A stretch of 5,482 nt of DNA, taken from contig JAJZAL010000313.1 of assembly GCA_021799405.1 (NCBI GenBank), positions 1 through 5,482 of the forward strand, read 5' to 3'. The position numbers and the translations under genes are program-made. Under the pieces are notes generated by a model that was given only the letters and a program-made list of their open reading frames with translations, searched no databases and was not told the origin of the DNA. The stretch's first letter is position 1; each line of letters begins with the position of its first letter. The DNA is from Acidobacteriota bacterium (lineage in GTDB: Bacteria; Acidobacteriota; Terriglobia; Terriglobales; Acidobacteriaceae). Of the stretch, positions 1-5,482 are shown piece after piece.

Positions 1-396
1 AAACGCAAATCCAAAGGCGCGTACATGATCTCGGCGGTGGCCGAGATGTATGAGATTCATCCGCAGACGCTGCGTCTCTACGAGCGCGAAGGGCTGCTCA
101 AGCCATCACGCACCGAGGGCAACACGCGGCTTTATACCGACGAGGATCTGGAGCGGCTGGAGTTCATTCTGAATCTGGCGCGCGATCTGGGCGTGAATAT
201 CGCCGGTATCGCCATCATCCTGCAGATGCGCGAGCGCATGGAAGAGATGAACCGGCAGATGCAGAGCTTCGTCGAATATGTGCGCTCCGAGATGCTGACG
301 CGCTTTCAGCAGGCCGCTCCCAGCTCGTCTGCGGCGATTGTGCCGCTGCGCAAGCCGGTGGTCGCCGGTCGCACCGGGCCCTCGCGCAACTCGTAA
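1..396 (+). CDS. hspR: HspR-type MerR-family heat-shock repressor (5' end outside window)
   Basis: DNA-binding transcriptional repressor of chaperone genes; in characterised bacteria HspR represses dnaK/clpB-type operons, with DnaK as co-repressor. The open frame runs from base 1, giving 131 visible residues. The MerR helix-turn-helix begins before the first in-frame ATG at 25: visible residues 7-11 (AYMIS) match the strand preceding the helix-turn-helix in HspR, so ATG 25 is probably internal and the true start lies just left of the window. Key features are HPQTLRLYEREGL (20-32), the wing with RTEGNTRLY (37-45), the DLGVNIAGI segment typical of HspR (62-70), then a Met/Glu/Arg-rich helix likely to dimerise (about 74-100). 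The tail (about 105-131) is Ser/Pro/Arg-rich and looks disordered. hspR often follows dnaK/dnaJ or clpB, but that neighbourhood is not visible. Family call is firm; HspR rather than another MerR protein is likely. Confidence 0.85.
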   Translation, partial: KRKSKGAYMISAVAEMYEIHPQTLRLYEREGLLKPSRTEGNTRLYTDEDLERLEFILNLARDLGVNIAGIAIILQMRERMEEMNRQMQSFVEYVRSEMLTRFQQAAPSSSAAIVPLRKPVVAGRTGPSRNS

Positions 397-439
397 ATCG
401 CCGGAGCACAGCTTTGCAGGCCAGTTCCCGCCTACGGCC

Positions 440-1459
440 TCAGTCTGTCTCATGAACGGCGACAGCCTCCAGCGGAGCGCGCACCCGGGGCTTATGCTGG
501 AGCAGCCGCCGCTCCAGCACGAACCATGAAATGGAAGCATAGAGCACGGTGAGAGACAGAGCCGCAAGGACTAGGAGAAGGCCGTGCAGGTACGGCGTCA
601 GCAGGACGATGATGCCGAGGTGAACCAGATACATGGTGTAACTGATCCTGCCGATATAGCGGAGCGGAGCCGTCTGGAGCCAGCCCACGCCGCGGCCGCT
701 CAGGGCGTAAAGCATGAAACCGAAGCACACGAACAGAGAGCCTTCATAAATGAAGGTGTTTCCTATGCGCGTGTTTCCGTAGGTGGTGAAGCCTGAATGG
801 CCTAGAATGGCCAGACCAGCGAGCCCCAGCAGGATAACGAACGAGCCGAGCGCTGCGCCCCGCCGCCTGATCGATTCGGGATGATTCCGCCAGACGAGGC
901 ACAGCAGAGCGCCTGCGGCCAGCAGGTCCATCCGAAAGGGCGTCAGGTCGTAGATGGGCCAACTTTGGCTGAAATGAAAGGTCGCACGCAGCAGCGGCGC
1001 CAGGATGACGATCGTGATAGCGAAGTGGCGGAGACGGCGCTCGTCCAGAAAATAGACGGCGAGTGGCCAGACCAGATAAAACTGCTCTTCGACGGCCAAT
1101 GACCAAAGCGGTTCAAACGCCACCGGACGGGGGATGTGAAGCGGATCAAGGAAGTTGGTGAGGAAGACATAGAAATACCAGTGATGCAGCCAGGCCGTGC
1201 CGAAGAAGACGCTCGCTATGAACAGGGTGAGCAGGTAAGGCGCAAGGATGCGCCGGGCGCGGCGAGCGTAAAAGCCGGCAAAATAACCACCCAGCGAGTG
1301 CCGCTTGGCCTCCAAAAGCACGTTCGTGATCAGGAATCCCGAGAGGATGAAAAACAGATCGACGCCCATCCACAACAGCTTGATGTGCAGGGCATGATGA
1401 AAGAACACTGCGAGAATGGCAATCGCCCGCACGCCGTCCAATTGGCGAATTCGTTTCAA
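440..1459 (-). CDS. Acyltransferase_3 family (OafA/YrhL-like) membrane O-acyltransferase
   Basis: Integral membrane enzyme expected to move an acyl group (often acetyl) onto a sugar of a surface polysaccharide, lipid or other envelope glycan; the acceptor cannot be read from sequence. It has 339 residues, the usual size for a single-domain member without a fused SGNH domain. Family motifs in order: LDGVRAIAIL (7-16), the paired histidines at 21-22 that include the expected catalytic His, GVDLFFILSGF (32-42), the Arg-rich FYARRARRILAP (63-74), LWSLAVEEQFYLVWP (118-132), IGRISYTMYLVH (269-280) and the terminal WFVLERR (312-318). About ten hydrophobic segments are visible. The start is TTG at 1459: it places the first motif at residue 7, has AAGGA nine bases upstream, and the next Met is only at residue 31, after the catalytic region. 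It converges on hspR (43 bases between stops) and diverges from the GT21 gene. Family certain, substrate unknown. Confidence 0.9.
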   Translation of the reverse strand: MKRIRQLDGVRAIAILAVFFHHALHIKLLWMGVDLFFILSGFLITNVLLEAKRHSLGGYFAGFYARRARRILAPYLLTLFIASVFFGTAWLHHWYFYVFLTNFLDPLHIPRPVAFEPLWSLAVEEQFYLVWPLAVYFLDERRLRHFAITIVILAPLLRATFHFSQSWPIYDLTPFRMDLLAAGALLCLVWRNHPESIRRRGAALGSFVILLGLAGLAILGHSGFTTYGNTRIGNTFIYEGSLFVCFGFMLYALSGRGVGWLQTAPLRYIGRISYTMYLVHLGIIVLLTPYLHGLLLVLAALSLTVLYASISWFVLERRLLQHKPRVRAPLEAVAVHETD

Positions 1460-1542
1460 TACTGTCAGTCCTTGAGATCCGGGGTATCGACTGAGGCTCC
1501 TAGTGTAGCATTCACGTTAGTAGCCGTTATCCTTGATTCCGC
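1460..1542. promoter_or_regulatory. Divergent intergenic region, acyltransferase / GT21 gene
   Basis: The 83 bases separate two divergent starts and should hold both promoters. On the minus strand TACACT (1508-1503) is an acceptable -10 element, but no good -35 lies 17 bases upstream of it. I find no convincing promoter for the plus-strand gene. A short direct repeat, CGTTA at 1515-1519 and 1525-1529 (period 10 bases, one helical turn), lies close to the GT21 start and could be a regulator half-site pair. Promoter location is inferred from gene arrangement more than from motifs. Confidence 0.35.
1469..1473 (-). promoter_or_regulatory. Ribosome binding site supporting the TTG start of the acyltransferase
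   Basis: On the minus strand AAGGA sits nine bases before the TTG at 1459-1457. This is standard Shine-Dalgarno sequence and spacing, and it decides the non-ATG start because no ATG lies nearby in frame. Confidence 0.6.
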
Positions 1543-2721
1543 ATGTCTCCGATACTTCTAGCCTTGGCCGTCTTCGGCCTTTTTACGTCAACCATCTTCA
1601 CTGGCATGGTGCTGGTGGCTCTGCCGGGGTATCTGCGCGAGCGCAAGCAGGCGCTTCGGCAGCTTCAGGCGCGGCCGGGCTTTACCCCGCCGCTGTCGGT
1701 CCTGAAGCCGGTGCATGGCGCCGAGCCGGGACTTGAAGAGTATCTTGCTACCTTCTTCGAGCAGGATTATCCGGAGTACGAGATTCTGTTTTGTGCTCGC
1801 TCGGCTGATGATGCAGCTCTGGAGACCGCACAGCGCGTGGCGGCGCGCTACCCGCACATTCCGGCACGGTTTTTCTCGACCGGCGGAGAGCCCGATTACA
1901 TCAATGACAAGGTAATTTCGCTCGAAAAGATGGAGGCCGAAGCGGCGCACGGCATTCTGGTGATCAGCGACAGCGATGTGCGTGTTACGCCGGATTACCT
2001 GCGGGCCGTGGCGCTGCCTTTCGCCGATGAGAAGGTGGGGGCTATTACCTGTCCTTATCGCGGCGTGGCCGCCGAGGGCGGATTATGGGCGCAGCTGGAG
2101 GCTGTGGGCATGAGCGTGGAGATGACCGCGGGCGTGCTGGCCGCGCGTCTCACGGAGGGGATGCAATTTGCTCTGGGTCCAACGATGGCCTTCCGTCGGG
2201 AGACGATCCGGCGCATGGGAGGTTTCCGCGTCACGGCCGACTATTGCGCGGATGACTTCGTGCTCGGCAACGAAACCTTCAAGCTGGGCGAAACGGTGGT
2301 GCTGAGTCATCACGCCATCGACCATATGGTGATTAACTCCAGCCTGACGGCCTCGCTCAAGCATCAGGCCCGCTGGATGAAATCGACGCGGTTTTCGCGG
2401 CCAAAGGGACACTTTGGCACGGCGCTCACCTTCAGCGTGCCGTTTGGCCTGCTGGGCTGGGCGGCAGCGGCGGCAATGGGGCATTGCGGCTGGGGGCTGG
2501 CTCTGCTTGGCTGGAGCGTGGCCACGCGGCTGGCGCTTTCGCTGGCGGTGGGCCGGCTGGTGGTCCGTGATCCGCGCTGGTTTGGGCTGCTGGTGCTCTA
2601 CCCGGTACGTGACCTGATGGGCATCGGCTTCTGGGCAGCCAGCTATCAGTCGAGCCGCATTCTTTGGCGTGGTCGCGTCTTTCAGCTCCTGCCCGGCGGG
2701 AAGATGCGGGCGGCGGGGTAG
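1543..2721 (+). CDS. GT21-type membrane glycosyltransferase, ceramide glucosyltransferase / HpnI-like
   Basis: Predicted inner-membrane enzyme with a cytoplasmic GT-A fold that transfers a sugar from a nucleotide donor to a membrane lipid. Family precedents are glucose to ceramide (UGCG) and, for HpnI, N-acetylglucosamine to bacteriohopanetetrol. It has 392 residues, normal for the family. An N-terminal membrane segment covers about 3-27. The catalytic domain starts at PPLSVLKPVHGAEPGL (49-64) and continues with FFEQDYPEYEILFCARSADD (71-90, first acidic site), VISDSDVRV (140-148, the DxD-like site) and ADYCADDFVLG (232-242, the third, catalytic Asp region). The terminal motif reads HQARW (274-278), so His replaces the usual Gln/Arg of (Q/R)XXRW. 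Hydrophobic segments follow at about 293-313, 316-336 and 347-367. The ATG at 1543 is favoured because an in-frame TGA lies at 1534-1536; no clear Shine-Dalgarno precedes it. It converges with the GT39 gene, 24 bases between stops. Family is firm; ceramide versus hopanoid acceptor is undecided. Confidence 0.85.
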   Translation: MSPILLALAVFGLFTSTIFTGMVLVALPGYLRERKQALRQLQARPGFTPPLSVLKPVHGAEPGLEEYLATFFEQDYPEYEILFCARSADDAALETAQRVAARYPHIPARFFSTGGEPDYINDKVISLEKMEAEAAHGILVISDSDVRVTPDYLRAVALPFADEKVGAITCPYRGVAAEGGLWAQLEAVGMSVEMTAGVLAARLTEGMQFALGPTMAFRRETIRRMGGFRVTADYCADDFVLGNETFKLGETVVLSHHAIDHMVINSSLTASLKHQARWMKSTRFSRPKGHFGTALTFSVPFGLLGWAAAAAMGHCGWGLALLGWSVATRLALSLAVGRLVVRDPRWFGLLVLYPVRDLMGIGFWAASYQSSRILWRGRVFQLLPGGKMRAAG

Positions 2722-2745
2722 ATCACGGCACAGCCCGCGATTCGG

Positions 2746-4749
2746 CTACTTCAGCGGCCGGTCCGTCCACAGCGCTTTGTCGGCGATGGAGCGAACGAAG
2801 TAGAGACGGCCGGAGAGCAACTGCTCGGCCTTGTTCTGATTGAGGTCCTGGGCAAAGAGCCATTTGCGATTGCCTGTGCCCCAGATCTTCGCAAGCTGTT
2901 CCTGGCTCAGAAAGATATCGGGCGCGTCGGGGTAGCAGGAGCCCCAGAGCAGCGACGAGCCTTCACCATGCTGTCCGCAGCGTGGGAGCACGAGCAGGGC
3001 CGGCCGGCGCTCAAGGAAATTGTGGGTATAGAAGACGACCGATGAGGCGTCGGACTGGTCGCCGAAGATGATGAACGTGTCCGATGGCGAGCCCTTTTGG
3101 AGAATCACGTCGGCCAGTTGCTTGGAGCTGAGCATGGGCTCGAAGCGGGCAAAGGCAATGTGCGCGGCCACCAGGAAGACGGCGGCAGTAAGGGCCACGC
3201 TTACGGTGGCGGCCAGGTGCTTTCCTTTGCGCCGCAGTAGCCAGCCAGCCGCCGGTCCCACCAGCAAAGTGACCGCGGCCAGAGCCGCCGGCAGCCGCAG
3301 CGCGGCAAACGATGGGCCGGTCAGGTCGAAGAGGTGGGACATCGAGAGCGTGTAATCGCCCACGGCGCGGTGGGCCAGCAGGGTGCCGATGTCGGGAACG
3401 AAGGGCAGATGGCGCGAGTCCCAGAGACCCCAGGCTAGGGCGGCCGCGGAGAGGACACCAACGACGGCGAAGAAGGCCTGAGCTCCGGTCAGCCATGCCA
3501 TTGAGAGCGGTGGCTTGCCGCTGCCCGGGGCGCCGTCCGGGCCGAGATTTTCTTCCATGCCGGCCACGATTCCGGCGATCAGGATCAGCAGGGGCGTCCA
3601 GGCCGGGAAGGTGTAGTACTCCTGGTTGGTCGAAAGGGAGAAGAAGATCAGCGTGAAGGCCGAAAACAGGCCGAGAAGCCAGGCGGTGCGCACCCGGAAC
3701 TTGAGCCGGAAGATGAAGCTGGCCACGTCCTCTCGGGCAGCGTGATCGAGGTAGAAATCCACCGTCTGGCCGGCATCGCGGCGCAGGTGCTGCAACCAGT
3801 TGTGGCGAGTCTTCCAGGCCGCCACCACGGCTGCCGGCAGAAACAGGCTCCAGGGAAAGAGCCACACCAGATGCATCAGCCAGTAGGCCGCAAATGGCAG
3901 CCGGTTGTAGTCATGCGGGTAGCGCTCGCCCAGGAAGCGTAGAAAGTGCTCATTGATGAAATAGAAGTACCAGAATCCGTGGACGTTACTGATCGTGGGA
4001 TGATTGCCCACCGGATGGCCCTGATCAGGATTGGCGAGGCCTGCCAGAATATGCCACGGTGCGGCGATGAGCAGGAACAGGAGCACGCCGGAAAACGGCT
4101 TCAGGTCGCGCCAGCGCCGCCATTGGCCGGTCAGGAGCAGGTATGGGATGGCGGCTCCGGCAAAGAAGACGGGCGCAATCAGGCCCTTGGCCAGCAACGC
4201 CAGAGCCAGCGCCGCCCACATACCGTAAAAGCGTGCGGGACGATTCAGCTCCAGGCCCGTGAGCAGGCAATAGAGTGCCAATAAAAAGAGGAAGCTGAGC
4301 ACCGCCTCGGGTATGTCGAAGCGTGTGAAGAGAAATGTGCCCATGGCGGTGAGAACGGCGAGTCCGGCATAAAGGCCGGCACGGGCGCCCCAGGCGCGGC
4401 GTCCCCACAGCCACGCCAGCCAGGTAAGACCCAGAATCGCCAGGGCGTTGGGCAGGTGGCTGGCAAAGACGTTCTCGCCAAAGATGCGAAAAGACACCGC
4501 CATCAGCCAGTACGGCAGGGGTGGCTTTTCGAGGTAGCGGATGCCGTCAATCCGCAGCGTTACCCAGTCACCGCTCTCAAGAATGTGCTGGGCGGCCTGC
4601 GCATGGGACGCATCGACGTCGTCCAGCAGGGGCGGCCTGAACAGCGCGGCAAAAAAGACAGCAGCAAAAATCGCCGCAAAGAGCACCCACGTTGTCGGTG
4701 CCGAAGGCCCGGGCTGCGGGCGAAAGCGTGTATGCGTGACGTTACTCAT
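2746..4749 (-). CDS. ArnT/PMT-like GT39-family membrane glycosyltransferase
   Basis: Polytopic enzyme of the GT-C fold, expected to move a sugar from a polyprenyl-phosphate donor to an acceptor on the periplasmic face; ArnT, for example, adds aminoarabinose to lipid A. It has 667 residues from ATG 4749. After a short N-terminal tail and a first membrane helix (about 20-38) comes the loop with the acidic pair LLDDVDASHA (41-50) and GIRYLEKPPLPYWL (69-82), close to the ArnT/PMT signature. Further marks are FDIPEAVL (144-151), LLAKGL (185-190), APWHILA (230-236), NEHFLRFLGERYPHDY (266-281) and FPWSLFLP (298-305). The segment STNQEYYTFPAW (373-384) sits where many relatives have KLPxYxLP. Residues about 317-350 form a polar loop, and about 535-667 a soluble C-terminal region, probably periplasmic. 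The start at 4749 gives the expected N-terminus; the frame also allows TTG at 4809, which has no supporting site. The acceptor is unknown, and the symbol arnT is not justified. Confidence 0.88.
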   Translation of the reverse strand: MSNVTHTRFRPQPGPSAPTTWVLFAAIFAAVFFAALFRPPLLDDVDASHAQAAQHILESGDWVTLRIDGIRYLEKPPLPYWLMAVSFRIFGENVFASHLPNALAILGLTWLAWLWGRRAWGARAGLYAGLAVLTAMGTFLFTRFDIPEAVLSFLFLLALYCLLTGLELNRPARFYGMWAALALALLAKGLIAPVFFAGAAIPYLLLTGQWRRWRDLKPFSGVLLFLLIAAPWHILAGLANPDQGHPVGNHPTISNVHGFWYFYFINEHFLRFLGERYPHDYNRLPFAAYWLMHLVWLFPWSLFLPAAVVAAWKTRHNWLQHLRRDAGQTVDFYLDHAAREDVASFIFRLKFRVRTAWLLGLFSAFTLIFFSLSTNQEYYTFPAWTPLLILIAGIVAGMEENLGPDGAPGSGKPPLSMAWLTGAQAFFAVVGVLSAAALAWGLWDSRHLPFVPDIGTLLAHRAVGDYTLSMSHLFDLTGPSFAALRLPAALAAVTLLVGPAAGWLLRRKGKHLAATVSVALTAAVFLVAAHIAFARFEPMLSSKQLADVILQKGSPSDTFIIFGDQSDASSVVFYTHNFLERRPALLVLPRCGQHGEGSSLLWGSCYPDAPDIFLSQEQLAKIWGTGNRKWLFAQDLNQNKAEQLLSGRLYFVRSIADKALWTDRPLK

Positions 4750-4753
4750 TAGT

Positions 4754-4900
4754 TCACTCTGGCGGAATCCAGGTTCCGGAGCCCCGTTTCTTCGAAGACC
4801 ATGATGCAAGTGTGCCTGGGCCCGGCTCCCTGGCGCCGGTTTTGCGCCTCAGATGACCAGCGAGCCGTCTTTCCCGGGAAGACAGGATGCGGTTGACCAT
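4754..4900 (-). CDS. Possible 48-residue small ORF just upstream of the GT39 gene
   Basis: Starting at ATG 4900, this frame encodes 48 residues, beginning MVNRILSSRERR, strongly basic in its first half and Gly/Ser/Pro-rich after. I recognise no family. Two things favour translation: GGAAGG seven bases before the ATG, a better ribosome binding site than the one in front of the GT39 gene, and a TGA that ends four bases before the GT39 ATG, the spacing expected of a translationally coupled pair. The frame stays open upstream to a TTG at 5002. Against it, the DNA is GC-rich, where chance frames of this length are common, the composition resembles low-complexity translated noncoding DNA, and there is no membrane segment or motif. 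It may be a leader peptide, a small protein or nothing. Confidence 0.28.
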   Translation of the reverse strand: MVNRILSSRERRLAGHLRRKTGAREPGPGTLASWSSKKRGSGTWIPPE

Positions 4901-4907
4901 GTCCTCG

Positions 4908-4913
4908 CCTTCC
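4908..4913 (-). promoter_or_regulatory. Candidate ribosome binding site of the small ORF
   Basis: GGAAGG on the minus strand is seven bases from ATG 4900. It is the strongest Shine-Dalgarno match in the 4750-5060 intergenic region and the main reason to consider that ORF real. Confidence 0.35.
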
Positions 4914-4954
4914 GGTCGACGGACAATCTCCAATAAGAGCAGGATACCAGCCGG

Positions 4955-4977
4955 GTTTACGATTGACGTCAATAAAC
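4955..4977. promoter_or_regulatory. Palindromic operator candidate between the divergent GT39 and CHAD genes
   Basis: ATTGACGTCAAT at 4962-4973 is a perfect 12-base palindrome. It is flanked by GTTT (4955-4958) and AAAC (4974-4977), which extend the dyad with three unpaired bases on the left. Both strands therefore carry TTGACG, five of six matches to a sigma-70 -35 element. On the minus strand a weak TGGTAT (4949-4944) follows 17 bases later, which would give the GT39 transcript a leader of roughly 190 bases. No matching -10 is seen on the plus strand. A dimeric regulator site overlapping a -35 is plausible; the protein that might bind is unknown. Confidence 0.35.
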
Positions 4978-5043
4978 GGGACACCGCCCTCCGGTTACAC
5001 AAATCCTTTCCTTCCCGGGTCCTTCATGGTGCAAAATGGGGTC

Positions 5044-5050
5044 AGAAAGG
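5044..5050 (+). promoter_or_regulatory. Ribosome binding site candidate for the CHAD gene
   Basis: AGAAAGG ends ten bases before ATG 5061. This is a moderate Shine-Dalgarno match at slightly long spacing, and it supports 5061 as the start. Confidence 0.35.
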
Positions 5051-5060
5051 CTGCAATCCA

Positions 5061-5482
5061 ATGAAGTCCGGTTCTCTTCCCCCCGGCGGGTGTCTTACTG
5101 TCGTTGCCCAGCCGGATTGGCGGCGGAAGGTGGATGCTTGGCGCGAACTGCTTGGCCAATGCTGCCGCAAACCCAGCCGCAAATCCGTCCATGCCTTGCG
5201 TGTAGCGACGCTGCAGCTCCAGGTGGAACTTGAGTATGGGTTGCGGGAACGTCCGCAGGAAGATGCTGCTGCGCGCGCGGCAAGACGCTGGAGAAAGCAG
5301 GCAAAGAAGCTGCGCCGTGCCCTGCAGCCGGTGCGCGAAGCGGACGTCTTCCTGGGGAAGCTGGCCAGCCTGCGCGGCTCAACTCGCGAAGCAAGCCAAA
5401 GCCAGGCAGCGCTCAGCCGCCGTTGCCTCAAGCAGATCGGCGAACTCGAACAGAAGCTCAAAAAGCGGCGCCAGACCGCCGC
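5061..5482 (+). CDS. CHAD-domain protein, N-terminal part (cut by right edge)
   Basis: The frame is open from ATG 5061 to the end of the window, giving 140 complete codons with no stop. CHAD is an alpha-helical domain rich in conserved His and basic residues; characterised CHAD proteins bind inorganic polyphosphate. Matching features are KSVHALRVATLQLQVELE (41-58), which aligns with the conserved H-x-x-R-V first helix, and RRWRKQAKKLRRALQPVREADVFLGKL (split here as 75-88 and 89-101), which aligns with the second basic helix ending in the usual R-D-x-D-V-type motif, here R-E-A-D-V. The helices are strongly basic, and a long Gln/Lys/Arg-rich helix follows (about 109-137). The first helix is divergent: relatives usually have more Arg where this one has LQLQ. 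No CYTH domain or membrane segment is present in the visible part. The gene is divergent from the GT39 gene; no functional link is evident. Confidence 0.72.
   Translation, partial: MKSGSLPPGGCLTVVAQPDWRRKVDAWRELLGQCCRKPSRKSVHALRVATLQLQVELEYGLRERPQEDAAARAARRWRKQAKKLRRALQPVREADVFLGKLASLRGSTREASQSQAALSRRCLKQIGELEQKLKKRRQTA

Larger units (their letters stand above)
4750..5060. other. 311-base intergenic region between divergent genes
   Basis: Besides the small ORF and the palindrome, this region holds several short inverted repeats: CGGAA/TTCCG (4763-4767 with 4774-4778, loop of six), the 10-base palindrome TCTTCGAAGA (4789-4798), GGCGC/GCGCC (4832-4836 with 4844-4848) and GTCTT/AAGAC around CCCGGG (4867-4883). 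On the minus strand these fall in the presumed 5' leader of the GT39 transcript. None is followed by a T-run, so they do not look like terminators. No RNA gene or riboswitch family is recognised. Confidence 0.4.

Noticed and set aside
418..440. AGGCC/GGCCT hairpin between the convergent hspR and acyltransferase stops as a bidirectional terminator
   Set aside because: The stem is only five pairs with a 13-base loop (two more pairs need a bulge), and no T-run follows on either strand.
106..567. Minus-strand open frame spanning hspR and the acyltransferase 3' end
   Set aside because: It overlaps two recognised genes in other frames and has no family features.
1471..1491. Possible HspR-binding HAIR site beginning CTTGAGA
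   Set aside because: The HAIR element needs CTTGAGT, seven bases, then ACTCAAG; the second half here reads TATCGAC. The CTTGAGT inside the CHAD gene (5228-5234) also lacks the second half.
1136..1561. Plus-strand open frame of 141 codons opposite the acyltransferase start
   Set aside because: It is antisense to well-conserved acyltransferase motifs, has shadow-like composition, and runs across the divergent promoter region into the GT21 start.
2732..2747. AGCC/GGCT inverted repeat between the convergent GT21 and GT39 stops as a terminator
   Set aside because: A four-pair stem with no T-run is not distinguishable from chance.
3011..3865. Minus-strand open frame of 284 codons inside the GT39 gene in a different frame
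   Set aside because: It overlaps a gene with clear family motifs, is Arg/Gly/Pro-rich without recognisable domains, and is the usual by-product of GC-rich coding DNA.
4754..5002. Longer version of the small ORF starting at TTG 5002
   Set aside because: No ribosome binding site supports the TTG, and it would run through the palindrome and likely promoter; only the ATG 4900 version is kept, at low confidence.
5042..5461. Minus-strand open frame of 139 codons opposite the CHAD gene
   Set aside because: The plus-strand frame matches a CHAD domain; this one is Ser/Arg/Cys-rich with no motif.

Overview
The window is GC-rich, densely coding bacterial DNA. The protein sequences, especially the HspR-type regulator and the lipid glycosyltransferase, look most like those of Acidobacteriota (class Terriglobia). 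This assignment comes from remembered family resemblance, not from a search.

Layout, left to right: (1) the 3' part of an HspR-type MerR heat-shock repressor (+, cut by the left edge, stop at 396). (2) Convergent to it, 43 bases away, a membrane acyltransferase of the Acyltransferase_3/OafA family (-, 1459 to 440, TTG start with a good ribosome binding site). (3) An 83-base divergent intergenic region. (4) A GT21-type membrane glycosyltransferase (+, 1543-2721), the family of ceramide glucosyltransferase and of the hopanoid enzyme HpnI. (5) Convergent to it, 24 bases away, a large ArnT/PMT-like GT39-family membrane glycosyltransferase (-, 4749 to 2746). (6) A 311-base region between divergent genes (4750-5060). 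It holds a 12-base perfect palindrome and a possible 48-residue small ORF ending four bases before the GT39 start. (7) The 5' part of a CHAD-domain protein (+, from 5061, cut by the right edge).

Three consecutive genes (acyltransferase, GT21 glycosyltransferase, GT39 glycosyltransferase) encode polytopic membrane enzymes that would act on envelope lipids or glycans. A plausible reading is a small envelope-lipid decoration locus: the GT21 enzyme adds a sugar to a sphingolipid or hopanoid, the GT39 enzyme moves a sugar from a polyprenyl-phosphate carrier on the periplasmic side, and the acyltransferase acylates a sugar. The genes alternate in orientation, so they do not form one operon, and the shared pathway is inference. 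The flanking hspR and CHAD genes look functionally separate.

I see no RNA genes, mobile elements, CRISPR arrays or convincing intrinsic terminators. I do not see a clearly new biological system. The best leads are the small ORF and the palindrome upstream of the GT39 gene, and the undecided substrate of the GT21 enzyme.
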